Source of the DNA: Vandiemenella viatica
Taxonomy: Eukaryota; Arthropoda; Insecta; Orthoptera; Morabidae
Reading direction: 5' to 3'
Assembly (NCBI GenBank): GCA_031002005.1
Contig: JARYHS010009186.1
Span: 254,601,199 to 254,665,198 of the forward strand
Length of the DNA: 64,000 nt
A program made the translations under genes and the position numbers. The notes under the pieces are model-generated. The model was not told the DNA's origin. It saw only the letters and a list, made by a program, of their open reading frames with translations, and did not search any database. Position 1 is the first letter of the stretch. Every line of letters starts with the position of its first letter. This document shows, one piece after another, positions 53,807-64,000 of the stretch.

Positions 53807-54582
53807 CAGTACGACTCCAATTATCCGAACTCTCACTATCCGAATCGCTCATTATCCGAATCACTTAAGGCAGTCACATTAAGACGTGCGTGGAACAAGT
53901 TGAAAGGCATACCAACTGAAGAAGAGGAGGAAAAGGAGAAAAAGGAGCTCAAGAAAAGGAAATGGAAGAGACAGGAGAAGATGGGGATGACGTTTCACTT
54001 GAGGAATTCAGAAACATTCTTCTGAAAATTCGTGGATGTGCAGAAGTTAGTGCTGAAGATTTAGGAGAGTGGGTGATGTGTGATTCGTCAGACCATGGGT
54101 ATGAATTCTAAATGATGATGAACTTATTGAAAGTGCGAGAGAAGAAGATGACCTTAATGTCGAAGTTGAACCATCAGCTAGTGAAGCATTTGCCGGCCTT
54201 GAAACTACGTTGAAGTGGATGTAGCGTCAGCCCGAATGTGACCACATGCAACTTCTCTCAGTCAAGCGGATGAATACAGTCAAACAGCTTACTCTGACCG
54301 AGATGTTCAGCAAGCAATGACTTTTATTTACAGTACGGTACATACATACTGTACTAATGTACAGCACTTGTAAGTGTGCTTAACATGTAAAAGTGTTGCC
54401 TTTTAATTTAATTAATTAAAAACGCTTTTTCTTTCAAAATCGTTTTTTGTCCCATTTTCAACATACACACAGTAATTAATTAAAATAGATCCTTTTTCGG
54501 AAAAAATCCAATTATCCGAAATTTTGACTATCCTATTAATGGGATCCGGTCCCAATTGATTCGGATATTTGGAGTTCTGCTG
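53807..54582 (+). mobile_element. pogo/Tigger-type deletion derivative
   Basis: Ends CAGTACGACTCCAATTATCC and (complement) CAGCAGAACTCCAAATATCC, flanked by TA on both sides (53805-53806, 54583-54584). The remaining coding sequence is only the transposase C-terminus: LRRAWNKLKG followed by an acidic tail, then, after a frameshift, LGEWVMCDSSDHGYEF and FAGLETTLKWM. The DNA-binding and DDE domains are deleted. Tigger-like internal ATTATCCGAA repeats are present near both ends. Confidence 0.75.
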
Positions 54583-54604
54583 TATCTTCCCCCTTGCTTT
54601 GTTC

Positions 54605-54843
54605 ACCGAGCGTGGTGGGTGAGTGATAACGCTCTGGCCTCGCATTCGGGAGGACGCCGGTTCGAATCCCCGTCCGGGCATCCAGATTTGGGTTTTCCAT
54701 GGTTTCCCCAAATCACTCCAGGCGAATGCTTCCTTCAAAAGGCCATGGACGAATTCCTTCCAGTTCCTTGTCCCCAGACCCATCCCGCCTCTAATGACCT
54801 CGACGTCGACGAGTAAAAAGCCATAAACAATAAATAAATAAAT
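54605..54843 (+). mobile_element. SINE-A, near full length
   Basis: Head ACCGAGCGTGGTGGGTGAGT, GCTCTGGCCTCGCATTCGGG, B box GGTTCGAATCCCC, complete body with a small deletion after CAGGCGAATGC, GACCTCGACGTCGACGAG and an (AAAT)n tail. Confidence 0.85.
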
Positions 54844-55124
54844 CGTAAGTGTTCTTGTGATAGTGTGGTGGTTCAGCGTAGAGTGTTGTTTGTACTATGA
54901 ATTACAGACGAAAGAACGGAGAGAGTGAAACCTGTTGCCTGTCCATTGAGGCCTACTCTTCCGAAAGAGGGGCCCCCAGGCTTGACGTCACAATCGACTG
55001 GCGAATCACCATCAACAGTGTCGTATGCTGTCACTCCATACGCACTGTAGAGAAGCTTAGGGATTAAACCAGGACTTTGGTGCAAAAACTGGTGATTTGG
55101 ATCTGTGAACCACTGCCTCTCGTA

Positions 55125-55925
55125 CACTGTCGGACGAGTGACAATTTCCTCCACTACCAAGACTCAAGTGAATTCTGCTACTTGGGAGGAAAAATTATAA
55201 CTGATGGCCGAAGCAGGAATGATGTTAAAAGCAGAATAGTACTAGCAAAAAGTGCCTTCATGAAAAAGAGAAATCTTTTAGTTCCAAATATTGATCTTGG
55301 ACTCAGAAAGAACTTTTTAAAACCCTACGTGTAGTAGCGAAGCATGGATTTTGGGAATACCAAACAGAAAGATTTTTTGCTTGGGATTTACGCTTCGTCG
55401 ACAGCGTGGTTATTAGAGGCGAGATGGGGTGGGGGGGGGGGGCAAGGAACGGGAAGGAATTCGACCATGGCCTTTTTGATGGAAGCATCCCGGCATTCGC
55501 CTGGAGTGATCTGGGGAAACCATGGAAAACCCAAATCTGGATGCCCGGACGGGGATTCGAACCGGCGCCCTCCCCAATGCAAGGCCAGAAAGAAAATTGA
55601 AGCATTTGAAATGTGTTGCTACAGAAGAATGCTGAAAATTAAGTGGAGAGAGAAAGTACGAAATGAACGAGTTCTGGAAATGATGGGTGAGGAAAGAAGT
55701 TTGTGGAAGAAGCTTACAGAAAGAAGAGACAGGCTGGTAGGTGATATTTTGAGACATGCCTGATTGGTTAATTTGCTGGCGGAGGGAACGGTCGAGGGTA
55801 AGAACTTTAGAGGAAGAGAGAGATTAGAATATATGAAGCAGATAAGTGAGGACGTGGATTGTAAGAGTTATCTAGGGATCAAGAGGTTTGAATCTCCACT
55901 TTTTATTCTTTCACCAGATTCAACT
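55125..55925 (+). pseudogene. LINE family L2, post-RT region, split by a SINE
   Basis: FCYLGGKIITDGRSRNDVKS starts the conserved region, then KKRNLLVPNIDLGLRKNFLK. After the SINE (55373-55585) come KIEAFEMCCYRRMLKIKW, ERSLWKKLTERRDRL and GRERLEYMKQISED. These blocks are typical of a large insect LINE family ending in EGxVEGKxxRGRxRLEY. One stop (TGA after LRHA) breaks the frame. The left limit is uncertain and similarity may extend to 55077. Confidence 0.75.
55373..55585 (-). mobile_element. SINE-A inserted in an L2 LINE
   Basis: Minus strand: starts within the head (CTGGCCTTGCATTGGGG), B box GGTTCGAATCCCC, body, a G/C run (12 bases near 55432) and short poly(A). CAGAAAGA repeats on both sides (55365-55372, 55586-55593), and the joined flanks restore the L2 order seen at 58430. 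The first ~30 bases of the head are absent, so this is a 5'-truncated insertion. Confidence 0.85.
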
Positions 55926-56282
55926 ATTACTTTCGTGTTTGACTTCTCCCACTGTGCATCTGTATTCAGGATGGATTTGTTCACTTGTTCTTGTCACATC
56001 AGTGGTCCTCTAACATAAAAGAAGGCACATTGTCATTACTGGAAGTGACTGCGTTAGCCCTGGCCGTAGTGAATGGGTGTTGGGAATACTGTATTACCGC
56101 CGAGTTGTGACCTTGACGCCGGCAGAGGTCGTTGTCTGGCGGCAAGAAACAAGCCGTGACTCACTCGCCCAGTGAGCCGTAACCTGTACAAGAGGCGCGA
56201 GGCATGTGGCCAGAGCGAAACTAATAACACGCCACAACATCGCTCTGAAAACTGATGCCAAACCACTCATCTGATACGTTAA

Positions 56283-56405
56283 AACCGATTCACCTGGGTG
56301 AGTGCTCACGTTTTGAACAGCAATTCGAGAGGACGCGACTTAAGGTCAACAACATTTCAGTTTTCATGATTTCCCGAAACTGTTCCAGGCAAACGAGGGG
56401 AGGGG
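56283..56405 (+). mobile_element. diverged SINE-A-like fragment
   Basis: CACCTGGGTGAGTGCTCACG, GCAATTCGAGAGGACGCG, TTCAGTTTTCATGATTTCCC and CTGTTCCAGGCAAACG follow SINE-A order without a clear B box or tail. Confidence 0.35.
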
Positions 56406-56734
56406 TGTTGCATAAAAATCATGGTTAGTGTTTCTCACCTTACTAATTGCATGTTGCCTTTTTTTTACGGTAAAATGCCTCTATCACTACTTAAAAAAAA
56501 AGAAAAAAAGGCATTTTTTCCAAATCGGCCATAAAGCCAGCTACGACTTTGCATACATATGTTCGCTGAACAACTGTATGTACGGTACCTCCCGCCGCAG
56601 TATGGTGGTAACTTCACAATTGCAAAACTGCCGGTCCACAATATTCTGCGAATGTCCGTAAGAGAACGACTACATTTAGACATACTTCAATTTTTTATCA
56701 ATAATTTTCACGTCAGTGCAATTGAATATGTTGT

Positions 56735-56800
56735 TTCTATTTTCAGTACGCGTTTCACTTCATTCTGTGAAGCATCTTCAGCGGTTCTGTCTATTAATTA
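56735..56800 (+). repeat. diverged single arm of the hairpin repeat
   Basis: TACGCGTTTCACTTC and GAAGCATCTTCAGCGGTTCT match the middle of the arms at 43126-43377. Confidence 0.5.
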
Positions 56801-56816
56801 AATTTGTTCTATATTG

Positions 56817-56905
56817 CAATTTACACAAGAAAATTATGATATATATACTGATATAAGCTTACAATTTACACATGAAAATTATGATATATACAGATATAAG
56901 CTTAC
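56817..56905 (+). repeat. 46-base tandem duplication
   Basis: The unit CAATTTACACAAGAAAATTA...GATATAAGCTTA occurs twice in tandem with minor changes (CACAAG/CACATG, TATATATACTG/TATATACAG). Confidence 0.7.
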
Positions 56906-56974
56906 TTTCATTTTTACATTGTTCACATTGGCTTGTAATTGTACCGTGTTTCAGCAACTGCTGTATCTGTATCT

Positions 56975-57367
56975 TCCCACCGCTCTAGTGGCGCATTTGC
57001 AGTCCAACTTGTAGGACCTACGATGATCCGATTTCCGATAAAGAACTCTTGATGGGCCCTGAAAGGGGTTACCAGGACGTGTTGCATGTTGTTGGACTCC
57101 CTGGCAAACAAAACAGGTCCTTGCTGTCGCGATTAACTAATAACACCGTCAGTTCGTTGTTACTTTTACTGTCTGAAAAAAAAACTGCTTTGTTGTCACC
57201 TAAGCGACGATGGGCAGAATCTTGTATAAAGAGAAAAGAATAATATGTATTGTAATGTAAACAAACATCCGGTATACATCCGCATTAAAATTGCGGTTGC
57301 GAAAGCGGATGTAGGATTTGATGCGGAAGTTCCGCGCTTGCGGATGCGGAGCTCCGTTACATTTCTA
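56975..57367. mobile_element. hAT-like element H2, copy b, truncated
   Basis: Shares with copy a: CCACCGCTCTAGTGG, CAACTTGTAGGACCTACG, GACGATGGGCAGAATCT and the GCGGATGC-rich right end finishing GTTACATTTCTAG. The left third of the element, including its end, is missing. Confidence 0.55.
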
Positions 57368-57880
57368 GTTTATTCCGCCGTCTCTCTCCCCTTAAAGCTG
57401 AGGACGTAAATCTTTGTGTACACGTTCGCCTAAATCTGTTAGAAAACAACCACATTGAAAACTGTAAAATTTTAAAACATACCAAAAAATCTCAATATAA
57501 CTACCTCTTGCGAATGTCCGTAACAGAACGTCCACCATGAGATGTTTTTCTTAATAGCAAAGACGTTTCACTTTTTTATTAATTTCGGGTGTCCGCGTTT
57601 CAAGTCCTTTGTTCTTAATCGTGTACTACTACAGCAGCGATGCGGGACAGATGAACAATTAGTCAAAAGTAGCTGTCACGCGGTCCGTTACTGTACGGTC
57701 CTCTGTGACACTAAACAACTGGCCACCGATGAAACAAAAGCGGTAATACCATGGCGCTCGTAGGCTGAAATCACAAGGAAACTTTTCGATGCGACAATAT
57801 GCATTTATCATAATTCCTAATCTTTTCGACGTCACATTAAAATAAAACCTACTTTATTTGAACTTCTCTCTCTCTCTCTC

Positions 57881-58625
57881 TGCCATCAGTCTATCGACAG
57901 GTTTCATGCAATCCTCCCTCCGTTTCTATCTTTTACTAACCTCTTCATCTCAACATACCCCTTACAACTTACATGTTCAATTATCTGTTTCATATGTTCT
58001 AATCTCTGTCTACCTTTACGGCTCCTTCCTTGGAATGTTTCTTCTACAAACAAATTAACCAATCACGCATCTCTTAAAATATTACGCACCATCCTCTCTA
58101 TTCTTTCTCTAAGACTCTTCCACAAACTTCTTTTCTCGACCATCATTTCCAAAACACGTCCATTTCGTAATTTATCTGTCCACTTAATTTTCAGAATCGC
58201 CGGCCTCTGGTAGCGTAGGGGCTAGAGTGCTAGCTCCACGTACCGAAGGTCGCCGGTTCGAGTCCGGCCGAGGGCATGGGTGTTACGTGTTGTGTCTGTG
58301 AATGTCTTGTCCGTGTTGTAGTGTCCTTGTGTCAATACCTGATAGCAACAATTCACATTGAGCTGGCTGTATGGCCCAGTAGCCGAAAGCCATTAAAAAA
58401 AATTCAGAATCCTTCTATTGCACCACATTTCAAATGCTTCATTTTCCTTCTTCCTGGTATTCCTAAAGTCAATGCTTCGCTCCATAAATAAAGTGGTGTG
58501 GTGCACACATACAGTTATAAAAAGTTGTTTCTGAGTCTTAGATCTGTATTTGATACTAAAAGATTTCTCTTTTTCGTGGAAGCTCCTTTCGCTAGTGCTA
58601 TCCTGCTTTTAACAACAGTTGACAT
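57881..58625 (-). pseudogene. LINE family L2, post-RT region (copy c), split by a SINE
   Basis: The minus strand is colinear with 55125-55925: VKSRIALAKGASTKKRNLLV, EAFEMWCNRRILK, then after the SINE RSLWKSLRERIER and a RLEHMKQIIEH-like block. It ends beside a short (CT)n run at 57866-57880. Frameshifts and stops present. Confidence 0.7.
58199..58402 (+). mobile_element. SINE-C, tRNA-headed, with TSD
   Basis: Flanked by TTCAGAATC on both sides (58190-58198, 58403-58411). Head GCCGGCCTCTGGTAGCGTAG and B box GGTTCGAGTCCGG are close to a real tRNA, followed by an unrelated body and TTAAAAAAAA tail. It interrupts the L2 copy c coding remnant. Confidence 0.8.
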
Positions 58626-60200
58626 TGTTTAAAATGCCATTAAAAATTTTACCTGTAGCCCGCCTTCATCTAAAAATGGGTATTAATTTCCTAGAACTTT
58701 TACCTCTATTTCTTGGTATTTCGACGCCACATAAAATTAGTTGTAACCTGTTTTACTCTTGGCACCATGGACTATAGATTATTCGAAACACCACCAAAAA
58801 TCGACCAGTAGTAGTTTTCAACGAAAAATGGGTACATTCATTCGCATTAAAATAGGTAATGCGTTTTCTATTTGTGTTTTAACTGTAGCCTGTGAGAGCC
58901 GTTTGAGCTCGTGTGGTGATAATGTAGTGACTGATTTGTCGGATGGCTGTGTGTATAGTCTGTACTCAGTCACTATAGCTAAGACTTGCGATGTACTCTT
59001 CTTCCGCTACGCTGTTAGTCTTCTTTGCTTGTCTGACACCTAAAATGTTAACTGTGGGCTGCATGGGAACGGAGAACATACGGCTTGCATTCGTTGAATG
59101 AAATACTGAAGTCGTTAACTGATGTTTATATTGCAACACTGGATACTTGGTTACAATGAAAATACATCTGCAACTTCACGCGAACGTAATGCCAGCAAAC
59201 TAGGTATGTTGTAGGAAATATCCTACGACATGTGGAAACGAGAATCTTGGCGGGAATCGCGTCCGATCGGTCTCGCCCGAGGCCGAGCTGTCGCTCCAAG
59301 AGATCACACACGAATGTGTAAAAGTTACAGTTCGTCTCTCAAGGTGACTTTCGCCACGCGAGCTATTCTGCCACGCGCGTAAAATTCATGCTGAGCAATG
59401 ACAGAACATCCGCTCGGCTTCTGCGGCACATACGACTCGCTCGGACTCGACAACTAAAATACAAGATTTTTAATATAATAAAATGCGGCCCTTACATCCT
59501 CCCACAGCTGAGGAATCGTGTACCTCCTGGGACACGCCTTGAGGTCTCAAAATGTCTGAGAATCTCTACTAGCAGTTTGCTCGACATTACGGCGTTTATA
59601 AAATTATAACTCAAACATGAAAAGCAAGAAATCATCGCACTAGTAATTAAATCATTGCCTAATTGACTATAGTCTATTTCAAATGGTTTGTATTTAGAAC
59701 AATCAGTATAGAGCAATTTGTGTAAACAATTGGATTATGGCAACTGCAATATTGAATTATCTCCATGAACAATGTTGGTTATAAAGTGGCTCACAATTAA
59801 TTCCGCTACATTTGAATATGTTATTAGGCAAATCTAAGGAATTGATAAGATTGAAGAGAATTAATTAAAATGTAGTACATGATTATCGTCAAACATAAAT
59901 ACTATCTTATTACGCTACTAAATCCCCATCACACAAAAGAATGAAATTGTTTCGGCTAAGTCAACATATATAAAAGCTTTCATGTAATTATGAAATCAAA
60001 AAAACAATTAATAATTACTGTCATATGAATGCTGGAGTTCAAAAATATTTCTGATATTTAATCATCATAGCATTGAAGCATCTTAACTAGTCATTATACC
60101 TATTCCCCAATACTTCCCTTTGAATTATCTACATCACATACAAGATATATTAGTAATGAAAAATGATTCTATCAGTCTCTATAAACATATCTTCAAGAAC
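58626..60200. other. no gene recognised
   Basis: Mostly AT-rich with a CpG-richer patch at 59240-59540. Frames up to 94 codons (58759-59043, plus) have no recognisable domain. No partner repeats. Confidence 0.35.
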
Positions 60201-60686
60201 TGTTTTCTTTTCATTTCTGTTTTTTTTTTTTTTTTTTTTTTTGATTTGACTGTTTCAATGGTTAGTAAGGATATAACTTGAATAGCATGGTACTCAGTCC
60301 TTGAGTTTTATTCCGGGCTGTAGCTGCACACTCGAGCGTACGGCCGGAAGATCTCGCTTATCAGAAGCTGCGTAAGCGGTCTCTTGTTACTGCCCTGCAG
60401 CCTGCATGACCGCTGCGTGCCTGAAACCTCGTAAACAGCAGTAAAATATTCTGGAAATCCACAAAGTAACCGAGCCATGGCGAGGTTGATGGCACCATGT
60501 GACTAGTTCTTTGTGGGCGGAACAAATAAATTAAATTTTAAATATAGTTCTAATGACAAAGATTACAAATACAGAAAATTTGAATCAGTTTCCATTTGCT
60601 ACTTTTAAGTATTGTTCAAGGCACAATAAACATAAAATGAATATAGATGCAGTTATAATTTTACTGTTAACTTGATCTCTGGGATC

Positions 60687-61034
60687 TCAAATTATAATGG
60701 TTAGTTTTCTGAGATGTTGAGCTGTAGAGTCCAGGCTTCTTGCTGCGCAAATCATATGAATGTGTGGTAGTTCCGTCTCCGAATTTACTGGCTTTTTCAC
60801 TGGCTTGACCTGTTGTGTTTTGTTCTCTACTGGTTTGATCTGTTGTGTTTTTGTATCTACTGGTTTGGTCTGTTGTGTCTTGTTATCTAATGGTCTGGTG
60901 GTGTGCACAATATTTTTAGGTATCCCGTGATACAAACGAAGTCTGTTTTTATGAACGACTGTGGTTCTATCCGGTAATTGAATTCGTGCCGTTACAGGTG
61001 AAAAAGTTCTTTCACTTGGTACGGTCCGAGCCAT
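60687..61034 (-). pseudogene. gypsy pol: C-terminal tail with a degenerate repeat
   Basis: Continues the integrase C-terminus (VTARIQLPDRTTVVHKNRLR) and then three near-copies of a 10-residue unit, TKPVDTKTQQ / IKPVENKTQQ / VKPVKKPVN, before a stop at 60687. The repeat is Lys/Gln/Pro-rich and unlike the conserved core. Confidence 0.8.
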
Positions 61035-61864
61035 CTTGTAGTGAATTTTTTCGACTCGTTCTTCCTCATGAATGGTTTACTGAGCATAACATAATCTCCC
61101 ACATTAATACTTTGCGGTTTCGCGGTCTTATTGTACTGTTTGGCCTGTGATAAAAAAGCATGATAGTTATTACGTCGTACCTCAGCCCATAATTTTTTAA
61201 GCTTAAAAGCAAGACTTTTTACATTTGGATTATCAATTTTTTTGGAAACTTGGAACATTTGGAAGGGTGATCTCATTTCTCTGCCGTAGAGTACTTCAAA
61301 AGGTGTTTTTCGAGTACTGGTGTGAATTTTTGAGTTATAACATGATACTAAATAGGGTAAAATTGATTGCCAATTATCGTAGGATTTGTTGACATAGTAA
61401 CTAAGCATTCTACCTATAGTTTTGTGTATGATCTCCGTCCTACCGTTCCCAGCCGGATGGTAACTGCTGGTCCGTAATTTTTCGATACCTAACAACTTGC
61501 AAACTTGCGTAAACAATGAAGACATAAATGATGATCCTTGGTCCGTAATGATCGATTCCGGGACTCCGTAAAGTAATATCCAATTAACTACAAAGGCTTT
61601 AGCTATTGATTCAGCTGTTTGATCAGATAAAGGTACCATAACTAAATATCTGGAAAATGCATCAGTAATTGTGAGTATATAATTACTGCCTTCTTGACTG
61701 CGCCTAAATGGGCCCAAAACGTCAAGACCGATTCTTTGAAAAGGTTCTGTTGTTTCAGGTAATGATTGCAAAGGTTCCCGCGCTTTACCTAAACCATATC
61801 TTTCATTACATTTGAGGCAATTTTTTACATATTTCGTACGTCTTCTCTCCTGTGTGGCCACCAA
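60992..61864 (-). pseudogene. gypsy pol: integrase catalytic core
   Basis: Contains the Cys pair of the zinc finger, then the D,D-35-E core: IGLDVLGPF (first Asp), SIITDQGSSFMSS (second Asp), NGRTEIIHKTIG (Glu, exactly 35 residues after the second Asp). All three catalytic residues are present. The C-terminal part has INVGDYVMLSKPF and KFTTRWLGPYQVKE, the GPY/F module common in gypsy integrases. The frame breaks just after it (about 61010). Confidence 0.9.
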
Positions 61865-62250
61865 TATTCGGTCGCTATTCGTTGGTTAGTTGTTTTGAAA
61901 CCACAATGACCTGATAAGATCGCGTCGTGATACAAATACATAATAGGTTCTCTCAGTGATTTTGGTACCGCCACTCTATCGCCGCGCTTGGTAACACGAT
62001 ATAGAATGTTATCGCGAAACGCAAACCATTTCTGCTTCCTCCATTTGCTGCATTCTTCGTCCTTAGCCTGTTCAATAGGTAACTCAGTTAATGAGGGTGG
62101 TTCTTCACTGTTAACTACTCTGATTTTTCTACTTAAGCCATCGGCATTTTTGTGCAAAATTCCTGGTTTATGAACTACGTCATATTCGTACTCTGAAAGT
62201 TTTAGGGTCCATCGCATTAACCTGCTCGATGGATCTTTGAGACTAAGCAT
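61825..62250 (-). pseudogene. gypsy pol: RNase H end and integrase zinc finger
   Basis: Starts with the RNase H tail (RLMRWTLKLSEYEYDVVHKP, GKxNxxADxLSR-like NADGLSRK). The integrase HHCC finger follows: the two His lie in LYHDAILSGHCGF, and the two Cys are in the next frame (NCLKC). The frame break falls between WWPHRREDVR and the Cys pair, splitting the zinc finger between two pieces. Confidence 0.85.
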
Positions 62251-62950
62251 CCATTTTAAACGCAGAATGATCAGTCACGATAGTGAATTTCCTCCCGTAA
62301 AGATAACAACGGAACTGTTTTACGCTCCAAATCACTGATAACAATTCTTTTTCCGTGGTTGTGTAATTGATTTCTGGTTTGGTTAATTGACGAGAAGCGT
62401 ATCCTATAGGTCTTTCTTGCCCATCGATTACTTGCGATAAAACAGATCCAATGCAATAATTTGATGCGTCAGTCGCAAGGACGAAGGGTTTATTAAAGTC
62501 AGGGTATATTAAAATGGGATAACTGGTAAGGGCTGTTTTCAGAATATTCATGGCTTCATCACACTCATTTGTCCATTCAAACTTAACCCCTTTCCTTAAT
62601 AATTTCGTCAATGGTTTGGCCTTAAGGGCATAATCCTGAATAAACTTTCTATAGTAATTCGAAAGCCCTAAGAATGATTGCAATTCTTTCACACAGGTGG
62701 GAGTTGGAAAATTTTTTACTGCTTCTACAAGCCTTGGATGTGGTTTAACCCCATCTTTGGTGATGTGAAAACCTAAATACTCTAGTTCTGACATTGCAAA
62801 ATTGCATTTTTCAAGTGATAAGGTTAAATGAGCTTGTTTCAAACGTTCAAACACCTCTCTGAGCCTTTGGAGATGCTCTTCCATGTTTTTGGAAAATATT
62901 ATTACGTCGTCTAAATATACTAAAGCTGAAAAAGGCTTTAATTGTCTTAA
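62243..62950 (-). pseudogene. gypsy pol: RT C-terminal half and RNase H
   Basis: Begins with the RT motif C YLDD (62917-62906, minus sense), both Asp intact, then the thumb/connection (SLEKCNFAMSELEYLGF, LQSFLGLSNYYRKFI). RNase H follows with FVLATDASNYCIGSVL (first Asp), the TEKELL block (Glu) and a FTIVTDHSA block (Asp). The frame breaks at the end of RNase H (about 62255) by one extra base and resumes in the next piece. Confidence 0.9.
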
Positions 62951-62957
62951 GACGCCA

Positions 62958-63959
62958 TCAAGGAGCCTCTGAACGTTGCTGGACCATTTTTAATCCAAAT
63001 GGTAAACGCAACCATTCGTAATGGCCGTTCGGAATAGTGAACGCAGTTTTTTCGATGTCATTTTCATGTACTTTTACTTGGTGATAACCACTGCGTAAAT
63101 CTAGGTTTGAAAAGTATTTGCAATTTCCTAGGTAGTCTACCGTTTCTGCAATTGAAGGTAATGGATACACGTCACTGACCGTTACTGCATTTAAAGCTCT
63201 ATAATCAACACAAAAACGGAATTTTGTCTCTCCATTTCGACTTCTGCGAGGTACAAGTACAATCGGCGATGACCACGGACTATTACTAGGCCTAATAATT
63301 CCATCTTTTAGTTGTTGGTCAATGTATTCATCTACAAGTTGCCTCTGATGAAATGGAAGCCTATATGCTTTCTTATAAATGGGAGCGGCATCGCCCGTTA
63401 AGATCCTGTGTTTCACTAAGTCTGTGGCAGGTAATTTACTGTTTGGTATAAATAATTCCCTAAATTCATTTAACAAACATTCCATTCTCTCCCTTTCCTT
63501 AGGTGGCAAATGTTTAATTTTTTCTTTAAAATCAATATCTTCCTCCCTTTGAACAGTACACAATGTTTTGTCCGTTAATAGTTCGCTATCATTATCAGCA
63601 TCATTACAGAAAATACTACTTGCTATTTCCTCTTCTCTTAAAATTCCTATTTTTGCAACTTTATGTCCACGGGGTACGACAACATCACTTTCTCCAAAAT
63701 TTTCAATTGACACAGGTATATGTTTTATTCCATTAATTACCCGCACTTTACAAATACTTCTTTTCACATAACACTGATTAGAATCTAACCAACTGGATTC
63801 TTCGGGAAGGTCTACTAAAACTACTGAATTTTCATCACACTCTACGTTATCTTTAATGGGTAAGTTCACAATTTTCCCTGAAGCTTTTGGAATGGTTTCC
63901 GCTTTACTTAAACTGACGACAGATTTATAAGTCCGTGTAGCTGGTAAATGTCGGTTCAT
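62958..63959 (-). pseudogene. gypsy pol: linker and RT N-terminal half
   Basis: A 333-codon open piece. The first ~150 residues are the protease-RT linker. RT fingers and palm follow: RILTGDAAPIYKKAYRLP, GIIRPSNSPWSSPIVLVPR, FRFCVDYRALNAVT, and FSNLDLRSGYHQVKV with the motif A catalytic Asp. EKTAFTIPNGHYEWLRLPFG precedes the break. The frame is lost in an A run at about 62978 and again within 25 bases (one base missing each time). The frame probably continues beyond the window. Confidence 0.9.
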
Positions 63960-64000
63960 GACTCCTTCATTTACGCAAAGACTTTTATTTGAATCTGGGA

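Larger units (their letters stand above)
60220..64000 (-). mobile_element. Ty3/gypsy retrotransposon, 3' part
   Basis: Minus-strand pol in the order RT, RNase H, integrase, which identifies Ty3/gypsy (integrase after RNase H). It runs off the right window edge, so gag, protease and the 5' LTR are not visible. The 3' side (60680-60220) has no pol coding. An AATAAA (60312-60307, minus sense) lies 65 bases before a 23-base A run (60242-60220). LTR boundaries could not be fixed. The five pol pieces are separated by one- or two-base frameshifts, so this copy is not functional. Confidence 0.9.

Noticed and set aside
55344..55763. 139-codon ORF joining SINE-like and LINE-like sequence
   Set aside because: It is a chance fusion of an antisense SINE-A with the L2 remnant, not a domesticated fusion gene; the SINE has its own target duplication there.

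Overview
The window looks like a stretch of a large, repeat-rich insect genome. Two host genes start back to back near its centre, and almost everything else that can be recognised is transposable-element debris. The insect assignment rests on the style of the two host exons and on the element mix: Jockey-type and other non-LTR retrotransposons, mariner/Tc1 elements, a pogo/Tigger derivative, hAT and PIF/Harbinger-like MITEs, a Penelope-like fragment and a Ty3/gypsy pol. A big-genome insect such as a polyneopteran would fit the element load, but that is inference and no species can be named.

Host genes: on the minus strand two exons joined by a clean GT-AG intron (18549-18480 and 18245-18194) encode the start of a hexose-6-phosphate mutarotase (glucose-6-phosphate 1-epimerase) family protein. 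On the plus strand a 32-codon exon (19206-19301) with a splice donor encodes the start of a FERM-domain protein of the FRMD3/FRMD5 type. The two start codons are 656 bases apart, so 18550-19205 is probably a shared divergent promoter. No further exon of either gene could be found, so the left 18 kb is plausibly intron of the first gene and the right 44 kb plausibly intron 1 of the second.

Left arm (1-18 kb): an element with internal ~190-base tandem repeats, a Tc1-type deletion derivative, TTA-flanked MITEs (called M1, M2, M3 here), hAT MITEs, tRNA-derived SINEs, the 3' end of a non-LTR element (family L1 here) and long AT-rich stretches with nothing recognised. Middle (19-34 kb): fold-back repeats, SINEs and several degraded reverse transcriptases, ending in a mariner element at the tail of an L1 copy. 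34-48 kb: nested insertions that can be dated relative to each other (LINE in MITE twice, MITE in LINE), a Jockey-type pseudogene, a second mariner/Tc element with intact TIRs, a 252-base hairpin and an unclassified element with ~120-base inverted ends. 48-60 kb: a (CA)39(CT)23 microsatellite, tRNA-headed SINEs in a row, hAT and Tigger derivatives, and two LINE copies each broken by a SINE. 60.2-64 kb: a minus-strand Ty3/gypsy pol running off the window edge, broken by several frameshifts.

No CRISPR array, rRNA, operon or intact autonomous transposase was seen. Family labels (L1-L9, M1-M3, H1-H2, SINE-A/B/C) are local names for this report only.
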